This document shows positions 27,064 to 38,369 of a stretch of 64,000 nucleotides of DNA, one piece after another. Every line of letters begins with the position of its first letter. Positions within the stretch are counted from its first letter, which is position 1. Source of the stretch: Scylla paramamosain (Eukaryota > Arthropoda > Malacostraca > Decapoda > Portunidae); assembly GCF_035594125.1 (NCBI RefSeq), contig NW_026973704.1:510001-574000 (forward strand), read 5' to 3'. The notes below the pieces were generated by a model. It saw only the letters and a list, made by a program, of their open reading frames with translations. It ran no database searches and was not told where the DNA came from. Made by a program: the position numbers and the translations under genes.

Positions 27064-27484
27064 ATCTAACCTAACCTAACCTAACCTAACCTAAGCTAAC
27101 CTAACCTAACCTACCCTAACCTAACCTAACCTACCCTAACCTAACCTACCCTAATCTAACCTAACCTAACCTAACCTAACCTAACCTAACCTAACCTAAC
27201 CTAACCTACCCTAACCTAACCTAACCTAAACTAACCTAACCTAACCTAACCTACCCTAATCTAACCTACCCTAATCTAACCTAACCTAACCTAACCTAAC
27301 CTAACCTAAACTAAACTAACCTAACCTAACCTACCCTAACCTAACCTGCCCTAACCTAACCTAACCTAACCTAAGCTAACCTAACCTAACCTAACCTAAT
27401 CTAACCTGCCCTAACCTAACCTAACCTAACCTAACCTACCCTAACCTAAGCTAACCTAACCTAACCTATTCTAACCTAACCTAC
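27064..27484 (-). repeat. Interstitial telomere-type (TTAGG)n array
   Basis: About 84 units of CCTAA on the plus strand (TTAGG on the minus strand) run for 420 bases, with scattered variants such as CTACC, CTAAG, CTAAA and CTGCC. TTAGG is the ancestral arthropod telomere repeat. Unique-looking and coding-like sequence flanks both sides, so this is an internal tract, not a chromosome end, unless the assembly is chimeric. Variants are spread through the array, which suggests age or local duplication of blocks. Confidence 0.95.
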
Positions 27485-27640
27485 CCCTTTCCCCCCTCCC
27501 AAGACAGCACTCCCTCCCCCTCCCGGCTGTCTTCCCTCCCCCTCCCCCCTCCCACCTATCCTATCCCCTCCCCCTCCCCCTCCCCCCTCCCACCTAACCT
27601 ATCCCCTCCCCCTCCCCCTCCCCCCTCCCCGGGCAGCCGA
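27485..27640. repeat. C-rich spacer with G-quadruplex potential on the minus strand
   Basis: Nearly pure C and T, dominated by CCCCCTCCCC blocks, with CCACCTATCCTATCCCC and CCACCTAACCTATCCCC as two copies of a repeat of roughly 50 bases. It joins the telomere-type array to the GC-rich candidate gene and lies just past that gene's stop codon. Confidence 0.8.
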
Positions 27641-27665
27641 CTGCCCTGTGGGGCCGGCTGCCCCC

Positions 27666-28746
27666 TCAGTCAGGGAAATACTCCAGCAGGGCGGAGTACA
27701 CCACCAGGGTGAGGGACAGGGTCTGTGCAATGGCGAGCAGGTTGTCCCACAGGCCGTGGGACAACCTGCTTCCAGCCCTGCCCCTCCCCTGGCGAGCCTT
27801 CCCTGGCTGGGGGAGTTGGCGCTGTGGTGGTGGGGAAGGGGCCACCACTCCCTTCCCCACTCCTCGGAGGACGAGCCCCGCTCCCTCGTCCTCCGCGGGG
27901 GTCGTGGCGCTCCTGGCCTCCTTTTGCCCCTCCTCCGGGCTGGGGGCCGAGACCCACAGGCCCAGGCTATCCTTCCCCGGGCTGGCCGCCACCACCTGGC
28001 CAGCCTCAGGGGCGGGTCCGGCCTCCTTCCCCGGGCTGGCCGCCACCACCTGGCCAGCCTCAGGGGAGGGGCCGACCTCGTGTCCCAGGCTGGCCGCCAC
28101 CACCTGGCCAGCCTCTGGGGCGGGGCAGGCCTCGTGCCCTGGGCTGGCCGCCACCACCTGGCCAGCCTCAGGGGCGTGGCCGGCCTCGTGCCCCGGGCTG
28201 GCCACCACCACCTGGCCAGCCTCTGGGGCGGGGCCGGCCTCCTGCCCCGCCTCTGGGACGCGGACAGCCTGGTCCTCCTGGGGGGCTTGGGGCGGCTGCC
28301 CACTCTCTTGCTGTTGCAAAAGAGCACGGGGCAGCCCTGCCCCTGCCCCCGTGGACACCCAGACCTCCGGCCAGACTGAAGTACAAAACGGCGTGACGCC
28401 CCGCCGTAGTGTACTTCAGTCCGGCCAGGAGGTCCCTCAGGGGCAGGTCCTGACAGAAGACTGTTGCGCCTCCTGCCAGGCAGTGCACCCTGATGGGTGT
28501 CTCCTGGTCCAAGGCGGCCAGCTTGTCCATATTCAGGCTGGCCGCCTGATCCGACACGAGGGGCTTCGCCCACCCCTCGGCCCCTTGCCGGAAGGTAAAG
28601 GAGGCCAGAGAGCGCCTCCCCCTCCCACAGCAGCCCCCTGAGCGGGGGCGGGACAGCCTCACGGCGTCCACGCCACACTCGCCCAGGAGGCTCAGCCGTG
28701 CCTCCACTGACAGGCGACTGCTTTTTGCTCCCATCCTAGTTCTCAT
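27666..28746 (-). CDS. GC-rich candidate gene with 54-bp coding minisatellite and C-terminal hydrophobic tail (frame-disrupted)
   Basis: The N-terminal part can start at ATG 28746 or, four codons later, at 28734. The latter gives MGAKSSRLSVEARLSLLGE, a good N-myristoylation context (MG-A-x-S). This frame stays protein-like through SLNMDKLAALDQETPIRVHC and LRDLLAGL to about 28370. The next part lies in another frame, so a one-base shift or tiny intron must fall near 28350-28370. It continues through ALLQQQESGQPPQ into five repeats of EAGQVVAASPGHEAGPAP (18 residues, 54 bp). It ends with LWDNLLAIAQTLSLTLVVYS, a likely single membrane segment, and a stop at 27666. Together these suggest a lipid- and tail-anchored protein with a repetitive linker. 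I do not recognise a family. The frame break may be real, a sequencing error or pseudogenisation. Other long frames here are Pro/Arg-rich shadows of the GC content. Confidence 0.4.
27736..27770. repeat. Perfect hairpin, 15-bp arms, 5-nt loop
   Basis: AGCAGGTTGTCCCAC, loop AGGCC, then the exact reverse complement. It falls in the part of the GC-rich candidate gene that encodes the start of its membrane segment. Confidence 0.95.
27960..28260. repeat. 54-bp minisatellite inside the GC-rich candidate gene
   Basis: GCTGGCC followed by GCCACC or ACCACC recurs at 27981, 28035, 28089, 28143 and 28197, exactly 54 bases apart, then decays. The period is a multiple of three, so unit gain or loss would keep the reading frame. 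Confidence 0.95.
28366..28430. repeat. Long imperfect inverted repeat in the GC-rich candidate gene
   Basis: The core at 28375-28420 pairs ACTGAAGTACA with TGTACTTCAGT and ACGGCG with CGCCGT around a short loop, with two mismatches between. The arms extend outward through GGCC. It lies next to the place where the reading frame changes. Confidence 0.85.
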
Positions 28747-28816
28747 GAAATTAAAAATGTACCTTGGTTCAGTTTTGGCTGAGTGGCGAAAAGTAGGATG
28801 GTGGTGAACAGACCGC

Positions 28817-28818
<2 letters not shown>

Positions 28819-28901
<83 letters not shown>
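28819..28901. repeat. (GA)n tract
   Basis: Lies 70 bases upstream (minus strand) of the GC-rich candidate gene's start codon. It is followed by TTGATTGATATTGATTGATT. Confidence 0.95.
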
Positions 28902-28903
<2 letters not shown>

Positions 28904-29391
28904 TGATTGATATTGATTGATTGATATATTTTGTTTGCCTTTTGTAACATTAATGCATTTCTGCATTTCATACACAGTTCAATACGTAAGGCCAGGTCCA
29001 TCAAGCCGAAGCTTTTATACAGACCTGAATAAAGAATGACACAAGTAGCGCAAATGTTTACACCCTGACTTGTTCCTATTTGAGCCGCCATTTTGCACAT
29101 GATAGAGGTAATAATAGACTACTTGTTTTGTTGTTTGCAGCACATGACACAATAATGAGTGATGGAGTGTATAGTATGCTATACTGTGCCACATATATGT
29201 TCACATACGTGAACTTCGCGAACACAAACACAGGTAGACACACTTACATAGATACCCACAAACATACATACCACAACATATAACTGCATACATACACACA
29301 TTCATATGTACAAGCACAGACACACACACTCACACATATGCAACCTGTATGCGAACATACGTACAGCATGATGCATACATGCGGGCACACA

Positions 29392-29392
<1 letters not shown>

Positions 29393-29461
<69 letters not shown>
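29393..29461. repeat. (CA)n tract in an ACATACATA-rich region
   Basis: CA dinucleotides within 29220-29540, which is rich in CACATACATA motifs. No gene. Confidence 0.95.
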
Positions 29462-29464
<3 letters not shown>

Positions 29465-29734
29465 GCCACATACAAACCTGTGCACATACATACACATACT
29501 CACATACATACATAACAAATGTATGCATGGTTACATACATACTTTGCCGTAACAGCATCACACTTGTATAAACTTCACCTCCGCTTCCTAAACATCTGAG
29601 TACCACATCATATCTTTGCTGTTTTTAATCCTTTGACACGTTTTCTTCATCACAAATCACTAAGGCATTTTTTTTTTTTTTGTATTCTTCTATAGCCACA
29701 ATGAATAATCTACTACAGTTTTCCTCCCCCTCCC

Positions 29735-30312
29735 TCTCCAGCTGCTAACTCTGTACAAGGGCCTTATCCGTCCATGTATGGAGTATGCTTCACATGTCTG
29801 GGGGTTCCACTCATACTGCTCTTCTAGACAGGGTGGAATCAAAAGCTTTTCGTCTGATCAACTCCTCTCCTCTAACTGACTGTCTTCAGCCTCTCTTTCA
29901 TCGCCGCAATGTTGCATCTCTAGCTGTCTCCTACCGCTATTTACATGCTAACTGCTCTTCTGATCTTGCTAACTGCATGCCTCCCCCCTCCCGCGGCCTC
30001 GCTGCACAGGACTTTCTTCTTTCTCTCACCCCTATTCTGACCACCTCTCTAATGCATGAGTCAACCAGTATTCTCAGTCATTCATCCCTTTCTCTGGTAA
30101 ACTCTGGAACTCCCTGCCTGCTTTTGTATTTCCACCTTTCTATGACTTGAATTCCTTCAAGAGGGATGTTTCAAGACACTTATCTTTCAATTTTTTACTA
30201 CCGCTTTGGACCCTTTTCTGAGACTGGCATCTCAGTGGGCCTTTTAATTTTTCTTTTTTTATTGGATTTTTGTTGCCCTTGGCCAGTGTCCCTCCTACAT
30301 AGAAAAAAAAAA
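29735..30312 (+). mobile_element. Main LINE family, copy 2 (3' end only)
   Basis: Plus-strand copy of the ORF2 C-terminus: VESKAFRLINSSPLTDCLQP, then a region matching SHRRNVASLAV and the WNSLPA-like segment shifted by indels, then the 3' UTR with GGCCAGTGTCCCTCCTAC and an A-run ending at 30312. It starts in the segment coding for CTRALS-VH, so most of the element is missing. Several frame breaks mark it as dead. Confidence 0.88.
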
Positions 30313-30762
30313 CTTCTACATGCACTGAAAGATTGGATACATTGCCTCTATTGGTGTAAACTGTTCCGCATCGCAGTGAAAGAGTTTATTGCATCCCTCA
30401 TTTTTCCCATTCTCTCACTTCCCTTTCCACCTGGAGCCTCAACAATCAAGTATTTTTCCATCGGGTGCAAACTTTCATCCTTCTTGCCAACTTTGATCAG
30501 CCTTTCGATAGCGTGCCAAATTTTACTCCTTGCTTCTTTGATTTTCTCGCTTACCAGTTCTTACGCTTCTCCAAATATGAGCCAAACTACTTCTTTTCTC
30601 CTTCCAGTCCGCCTGTGTTCTCTTGGCTCTTAAAATTGCCTCCAGTTTTTTGTGTTAATATTATTTTAAGAACTGACTGTCTTTGCTATCTGACACGGTG
30701 TTTAAAGTGGTGTTAATGTGCAGGCTGTGAGCACGTTTTCTATTTGCCATCTGTTTTCAGTT

Positions 30763-31137
<375 letters not shown>

Positions 31138-31359
31138 CCTGTGAATTGAGTTGCAATGAGACAGAAACATGGCCCACCTTTCTGTCCACTCTTTTATGTT
31201 TAACTGTTTAATTTTTTAATAGCGGCAAATTGACCAAGCTTTTCTTTCGTGTGTCACCCAATCTTTGTGCTTCCCTGGCCAGTCTCCTTAATACATAAAA
31301 ATCTATCATAAGTTATTCACTGTACTTTTTTTTTTATTAATTTTCCTCTCTTTTTTTTA

Positions 31360-31399
<40 letters not shown>

Positions 31400-31513
31400 T
31401 GTGTGTGTGTCTGTGTGTGTGTTTTCATCTATTTATTTATATGATTTGTCTTCGATTTTTATTCCATTCTAAGTTCTTACTCCTTCACAGATTTCAAGAT
31501 TATTATTTATTAA

Positions 31514-31565
<52 letters not shown>

Positions 31566-31567
<2 letters not shown>

Positions 31568-31569
31568 TG

Positions 31570-31612
<43 letters not shown>

Positions 31613-31657
31613 GGCTACTAGTACTACTATTGCTGCTGGTGCTGCTGCTGCTGCCGC

Positions 31658-31691
<34 letters not shown>

Positions 31692-31695
31692 ACTA

Positions 31696-31738
<43 letters not shown>

Positions 31739-31758
31739 GACCACTACACCACCACCAT

Positions 31759-31814
<56 letters not shown>

Positions 31815-31871
31815 TACTACTACTACTACTACTTCTACTTTTTTTTTTTTCTACTACTACTACTTAATAAT
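31566..31871. repeat. Compound (ACT)n/(GCT)n microsatellite, left flank of RT element copy 1
   Basis: (TTA)n at 31511-31565 grades into CTACTACT and GCTGCTGCT blocks with an ACCACGACCACTACACCACC segment near 31732. The same segment recurs to the right of the element near 33798, 33963 and 34045, showing that both flanks belong to one compound microsatellite. Confidence 0.9.
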
Positions 31872-33775
31872 ACCTCCACCCCATGTTTATTGATGTGTCC
31901 ATTAGGGGCTCCATTACTTGGAGGTCATTAGCCCCAGCTCCCGCTAATGACTGTGGCATCCAACCATATCTAATACTCTATAATATACACATTAGTTGTT
32001 AACTATAAATTCATTCTACCTCTACTCTATCTACTCTTATGCCACTCTCCACCACTGTAGCCTCGCAGTCGAGGCCTCCTAAGTCTGCAGGTATGGGAGT
32101 GGAATGCCTTGTCCCCCTGAGACACAGGAGGGCAGATCTGAGGAGGGAGAATGAGAGACGGCACCTCATCCATGCGACGACATGGCTCCTTGGCTGGTGC
32201 TTCTTTTCTGCCATTAGGTCGGCTAGTCTTGAGTAGAAGCACTGAGCCTTGGAGCCCATCCCGCCAGATGTGGTGAAGACCAGAGGTGTGAAGCTGCCCT
32301 GGTCAACGTGTTGGATTCTCTCCCCATACGCTCGGATCTTCTCCTGCTCATTCTTGCGGTGGGCGGCCTCCAGGGAGAGTTCGTGGTGACAGGCGGCCAT
32401 CGGGTCAAAGATCCGTATGTCCACGAATGCTTTCTGTCCCCTTGTCCAGAACCCTCGTGCACTGACGTCGACTCGAGCCTCGTTGGTGGTGTTGGCTGTT
32501 CTGTAGCGCAGGTGCTCGCCGTCTAGCGGCAGGAGGGTCGGTTCAGTGGAGACATCGTGGCACACCTCCCTGAGCATGCTGGCGGTCAGATCTCTCACCT
32601 CATCGTGCCTGATACATACGAATCCTCCCTTTTTGCACGTCATGGTGTGGTTTGACGTCATTGGGGGAGCCACACACACAGGTACTGGGGAGTCCTTCCA
32701 TCGGCCAGCCGTACCTCAGAGCAATGGCGTCGACAAATTCTTGTTTGTTGAGGCTGAAGCCCTTCGCTCTGATGGGCAGTGACGTTAGCCAGTTAGAGGC
32801 TCCCGTTTCCTGTGCAGTGAGGATTTTTCTCACTGTGGTTGCAGGCAGGATGTTTATCAGGTCTTCGAGACAGTTTCGTTGATGTTGTTGCCTATCTCTA
32901 GATATAATTCGTCCTTGCTCAGTGACTGCACTTTGGGCTATTTCACCATGTGCGTCCTGAGCAATGATCTTCTCTGTGAGGGACCTGGTGAGCTTGAGGG
33001 AGTTGAGGTTCTCCACAGTCGCCAACTTCTCAGGGGAGGTGATTCCCATCCCGCCCAGTCTTGGTGGAAGTTCGAGCAGCGCCCTTTCCCCATCTCCGAT
33101 GGTGTGGTATCTCAGTAACGCTGGGAGGAAGGTGTTCCTTATCGAGACCTCCAGTGATGCAAGGAGAGGGCTGATGCCTGGGATGGTGCGCATGGCGAAT
33201 CTCCATCGATGCTGCAAGCCGTGGGTGTAGGCAGAGTAGGCTGCATGAGGCTCAGTCCTGGCCATGTCAGACAGGACTTCCACCTCATGTATCCACTCCT
33301 TCACCTTTTCTCCTATGTACTCCTTCTTGAACTCCTCTGTTCCGATGACAGCACCCAGATGCCGTTGTCCATCCTTTGTTATTATAACTCCACTGCCACT
33401 GAAGCTATCCACTGCACTGTCATAATGTTCAGGCTTTACAATAAGGACGGACTTAGCGGCATTGGGTGTGTACCCTATTGATGGGACCATTGTCGTTCAC
33501 TAAGCCCCACCATTTTTTTCAAGTCTGTTATTTTGCCGGCCCCTGACAGGTCATCCGCGTACGCCACTTGCTTCACACTCGTTTTCTCATATGAGATAAC
33601 TTGTTGCAGCACTGAAAGTCCGAGGGCGTACATCGCCATGGCCACTGGGTCACCTTGTGTTGTCCCTTCCATGGACTTTAACACCTTAACACTATTACCA
33701 CTATTACTACATATGTACAAATCCGAGGGGTCACTATATGTGTTTTCTACATATTGTGCCAGAGAGGGACATTTT
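31872..33775 (-). mobile_element. (ACT)n-embedded RT element with nuclease-like C-terminus, copy 1
   Basis: On the minus strand the element opens inside an RT domain. MEGTTQGDPVAMAMYALG is the QGD/S motif and VAYADDLSGAGK holds the catalytic YADD. The frame then shifts, first in an A-run near 33520, and continues in a thumb-like region with RLGGMGITSPEKL. It ends in a Cys/His motif (CVCG, then HH). Another shift near 32640 leads into CKKGGFVCIRHDEVRDLTA, then EARVDVSARGFWTRGQKAF, VDIRIFDP, GSFTPLVFTTSGGMG and SFSLLRSALLCLRGTR. I read this tail as a PD-(D/E)XK-type nuclease domain of a restriction-like-endonuclease retroelement; that is inference. The 5' part of the RT is missing. The last 140 bases are 3' UTR. 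Both ends abut (ACT)n and there is no poly-A. At least two frame breaks show it is inactive. Confidence 0.75.
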
Positions 33776-34235
<460 letters not shown>

Positions 34236-34333
34236 GACAACATATCTGCGGCCGGCCAGGTGTATTAAGAGCCACACACCTGGCTGACTCTCCGTCATTG
34301 TTTGTGCCTCATAAGGTAATGGCAAAGGGCAAT

Positions 34334-34402
<69 letters not shown>

Positions 34403-34468
34403 GACATGACAACTTACTTATCACTTCAGAGAGAGAGAGAGAGAGAGAGTGAGAGTGAGAGTGAGAGT

Positions 34469-34564
<96 letters not shown>

Positions 34565-34608
34565 CCGGACATCTTTAGTGAACGAATTCTGACGTCAATG
34601 GAGGAGAG

Positions 34609-34669
<61 letters not shown>
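34334..34669. repeat. Three (GA)n tracts
   Basis: (GA)n 34334-34399, 34429-34564 with GAGAGT variants, and 34613-34669. They lie just downstream (minus strand) of the 34815-34940 exon. Confidence 0.95.
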
Positions 34670-34671
<2 letters not shown>

Positions 34672-34814
34672 AAACAGACAAAACAGACAAGAGGAGGAGG
34701 AGGATGGCGGCGTGACGTGAATCAGGCGTGGGGGTGTGGGCGTGGTGGCGGAATCGGGGCGGGCGGTGTGGGGAGGGACAAAGAAGGCTGCGGGAGGAAC
34801 GAGGCGGCGCTTAC

Positions 34815-34940
34815 CTTAGTGACGTCAGCCAGAATAGCGTGGGCAGCCCTGCATCTGTTACCCAAAGCCCTTGCCATGGACTCCCCTGCCACCACTAGCT
34901 CGGCATCCAGGGCCGTCACGAGGCTGTCCAGAGTGGAGAT
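34815..34940 (-). CDS. Internal coding exon, 42 codons, phase 0-0
   Basis: On the minus strand CTGCCTCCCCCCCACAG is a strong 3' splice site. It is followed by 126 open bases and then ACTAAG with GTAAGC, a strong donor, at 34814. The peptide begins ISTLDSLVTALDAELVVAGE, continues SMARALGNRCRAAHAILADV and ends TK. It is rich in Leu, Ala and Val and looks helical. Length divisible by three with both borders in phase 0 is typical of a cassette-capable exon. The upstream (−) exon is unknown. A candidate is the segment near 38284-38300, whose last codons DVLIQ end at a CAG with GTACTC donor in matching phase. I do not recognise the family. This is the best splice-bounded exon in the window. Confidence 0.6.
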
Positions 34941-35403
34941 CTGTGGGGGGGAGGCAGGGAGCGGTACGGGTTAGTTAGGTCACGTTAATAACTTGATATT
35001 CACTATTTTCATTCAGCTCTAGGATTCAAAGGGTTAAGACCATAAAGAGACTACCTGTTACATATTCTGAAACACCGCTCCTCTCCATCTTTCAGTACAC
35101 TCTGGTTGAAGTGAGGTTTTTTAAGCGTGTTTTTATGGTTTAATGACAGATTGGCGAGATTTCTTTATTATTAACAGGAAAAACACCCGTGGGAACTTGG
35201 TTAATCTCTGTGGCCGGGAAAAACAGTCGTGGTGATGAGAGAGCAAAGTGTTTCTGAGTACTGGCCTGACTCAACAAAGGGAACGTTTCAGCGTGGTGTG
35301 TGAGTAAGGAAGGATGTGTCTGTCAGCAATGCCTTTTGAACGCTAGGAATTATTGAATAGAGAACTGGGGGAGGGATGCTTATGTTAAGTTAACCCTCAT
35401 GAC

Positions 35404-37640
35404 TTTTTTTTTTTTTTATGTAGGAAGGACACTGGCCAAGGGCAACAAAAATCTAATGAAAAAAAATGCCACTGAAATGCCAGTCCCATAAAAGGGTCAA
35501 AGCAGTGGTCAAAAATTGATGGATAAGTGTCTTGAAACCTCCCTCTTGAAGGAATTCAAGTCATAGGAAGGTGGAAATACAGAAGCAGGCAGGGAGTTCC
35601 ACAGTTTACCAGAGAAAGGAATGAATGATTGAGAATACTGGTTAACTCTTGCGTTAGAGAGGTGGACAGAATAGGGGTGAGAGAAAGAAGAAAGTCTTGT
35701 GCAGCGAGGCCGCGGAAGGAGGGGAGGCATGCAGTTAGCAAGATCAGAAGAGCAGTTAGCATGAAAATAGCGGTAGAAGACAGCTAGAGATGCAACATTG
35801 CGGCGGTGAGAGAGCGGCTGAAGACAGTCAGTTAGAGGAGAGGAGTTGATGAGACGAAAAGCCTTTGATTCCACCCTGTCTATATGAGTGGAACCCCCCC
35901 CCAGACATGTGAAGCATACTCCATACATGGACGGATAAGGCCCTTGTACAGAGTTAGCAGCTGGGGGGTGGTGGGTAAGTAAAACTGGCGGAGACGTCTC
36001 AGAACACCTAACTTCATAGAAGCTGTTTTAGCTAGAGATGAGATGAGAAGTTTCCAGTTCAGATTATAAGTATAGGACAGACCGAGCATGTTCAGTGTAG
36101 AAGAGGGGGACAGTTTGAGTATCATTGAAGAAGAGGGTATAGTTGTCTGGAAGGTTGTGTCGAGTTGATAGATGGAGGAATTGAGTTTTTGAGGCATTGA
36201 ACAATACCAAGTTTGCTCTGCCCCAATCAGAAATTTTAGAAAGATCAGAAGTCAGGCGTTCTGTGGCTTCCCTGTGTGATATGTTTACCTCCTGAAGGGT
36301 TGGACGTCTATGAAAAAGACGTGGAAAAGTGCAGGGTGGTATCATCAGCGTAGGAGTGGATAGGACAAGAAGTTTGGTTTAGAAGATCATTAATGAATAA
36401 TAAGAAGAGAGTGAGTGACAGGACAGAACCCTGAGGAACACCACTGTTAATAGATTTAGGAGAAGAACAGTGACCGTCTACCACAGCAGCAATAGTAACG
36501 GTCAGAAAGGAAACTATGAGATGAAGTTACAGAGAGAAGGATAGAAACCGTAGGAGGGTAGTTTGGAAATCAAAGCTTTGTGCCAGACTCTATCAAAGGC
36601 TTTTGATATGTCCAAGGACAACAGCAAAAGTTTCACCAAAGTCTCTAAAAGAGGATGACCAAGACTCAGTAAGGAAAGCCAGAAGATCACCAGTAGAGCG
36701 GTCTTGACGGAACCCATACTGGCGATCAGATAGAAGGTTGTGAAGTGATAGATGTTTAAGAATCTTCCTGTTGAGGATAGATTCAAAAACTTTAGATAAG
36801 CAGGAAATTAAAGCAATAGGACCGTAGTTTGAGGGATTAGAGCGGTCACCCTTTTTAGGAACAGGTTGAATGTAGGCAAACTTCCAGCAAGAAGGAAAGG
36901 TAGATGTTGACAGACAGAGCTGAAAGAGTTTGACTAGGCAAGGTGCAAGCACGGAGGCACAGTTTCGGAGAACAATAGGAGGGACCCCATCAGGTCCATA
37001 AGCCTTCCGAGGGTTTAGGCCATCGAGGGCATGGAAAACATCATTGCGAAGAATTTTAATACGTGGCATGAAGTAGTCAGAGGGTGGAGGAGAGGGAGGA
37101 ACAAGCCCGGAATCGTCCAAGGTAACAATAGGAGGGACCCCATCAGGTCCATAAGCCTTCCGAGGGTTTAGGCCATTGAGGGCATGGAAAACATCATTGC
37201 GAAGAATTTTAATACATGGCATGAAGTAGTCAGAGGGTGGGGGAGAGGGAGGAACAAGCCCGGAATCGTCCAAGGTAGAGTTTTTAGCAAAGGTTTGAGC
37301 AAAGAGTTCAGCTTTAGAAATAGATGTGATAGCAGTGGTGCCATCTGGTTGAAGTAGAGGAGGAAAAGAAGAAGAAGCAAAGTTATTGGAGATATTTTTG
37401 GCTAGATGCCAGAAATCACGAGGGGAGTTAGATCTTGAAAGGTTTTGACATTTTCTGTTAATGAAGGAGTTTTTGGCTAGTTGGAGAACAGACTTGGCAT
37501 GGTTCTGGGCAGAAATATGAAGTGCATGAGATTCTGGTGATGGAAGGCTTAAGTACCTTTTGTGGGCCACCTCTCTATCATGTATAGCACGAGAACAAGC
37601 TGTGTTAAACCAAGGTTTAGAAGGTTTAGGACTGCTAATA
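35404..37640 (-). mobile_element. Main LINE family, copy 3 (2.2 kb, most of RT region)
   Basis: This is the longest copy. Reading on the minus strand from 37640: an endonuclease-RT linker (KPWFNTACSRAIHDREVAHK), then RKAYGPDGVPPIV, then KFAYIQPVPKKGDRSNPSNY. Next come LISCLSKVFESILNRKIL and QYGFRQDRSTGDLLAFLTES. LDISKAFDRVWHKALISKLP (motif A with catalytic Asp) follows near 36560-36610. YADDTT lies near 36340-36352, and the usual C-terminus runs to 35509. A T14 tract at 35404-35417 is the poly-A tail. The APE endonuclease is missing, so it is 5' truncated. Several frame breaks and a 153-bp internal duplication make it inactive. The RT order and tail fit a jockey/CR1-type LINE; the exact clade is uncertain. 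Confidence 0.92.
36971..37276 (-). repeat. In-frame 153-bp tandem duplication within the LINE RT gene
   Basis: AACAATAGGAGGGACCCCAT occurs at 36971 and again at 37124, and the following 150 bases repeat with only a few differences. The protein therefore carries DDSGLVPPSPPPSDYFMP to YGPDGVPPIV twice. 153 is 51 codons, so the frame is kept. Confidence 0.95.
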
Positions 37641-38283
37641 ACACTTCATCGAGTTCTGTCTTGCCTTACTAATGCATCTTGAACACTCATATCTTTCTTC
37701 AGTGCAACAGGAGACTGTCTTGAAGGGAGTCTTGTGTGCATTTGAGGCAATAGATTCAGATAGGCCAAGTTAACCCGCAGACTGCTTATAACACTTCATT
37801 TGAGTTCACTTTTGGCTATCTAATGCATCTTCAACACTCATCATTCTTTAAACCAATAAGAGACGGAGTAATTTTAGCGTATCAAGGCGAAATGGTGCAA
37901 CAGACACTAGATAATTTGAACTTTTCCAATATTCTCTCCCTCTTGTGTGTTTTGTCTTCTGAAACCCTGCACTGAGGCAATGGCATGGTGTTCACGTCGT
38001 CTTAGTAACTGTGCTGCGTTTTTCACTCCCTTTGCTGTCAGTTCGGTCTTGATATCATACTCAGAGTGATGGTGAGGGCGAGTTAATCCTCCGACTGCCA
38101 CTGACACTCTTCACCTCATCTGTGTGACAGTAGTGTGCAGTAAAGCGTCAGGCAGGGTTAGATTTGATTATCATTCACTCCTTTTTGTGTCAGTTTTGTC
38201 CTTTGCAATCGTGCACTAAATTTCTAACTTTCAAGACAATATTTTCATTCATTCCTGGCATTCAAAGGGTAAAGGCCGCCTCG

Positions 38284-38300
38284 AGTACCTGAATGAGCAC
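38284..38300 (-). CDS. Weak candidate exon end upstream of the 34815-34940 exon
   Basis: On the minus strand the pyrimidine-rich CTTCCCTCCATTTCCCCGCT leads to GCGAG, then GACGTGCTCATTCAG, then GTACTC. The last codons, DVLIQ, end in phase 0 and would join the exon that begins ISTLDSL to make a continuous helix-like peptide. The 5' border is unclear and the acceptor GAG is poor, so this is a lead only. Coordinates cover just the end that can be seen. Confidence 0.2.
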
Positions 38301-38369
38301 GTCCTCGCAAAGGCACAGCGGGGAAATGGAGGGAAGCCGCAAAGTCACTCAGACATGACTTCCGTGTTG

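Noticed and set aside
27599..28678. Long Arg/Pro/Trp-rich open frames on both strands over the GC-rich block
   Set aside because: High GC and a 54-bp period keep several frames open. Only the frame pair with the membrane tail and the MGAKSS start looks protein-like.
31236..31300. Degenerate LINE 3' UTR (CCCTGGCCAGTCTCCTTAATAC)
   Set aside because: Resembles the main LINE end only weakly and has no coding part.
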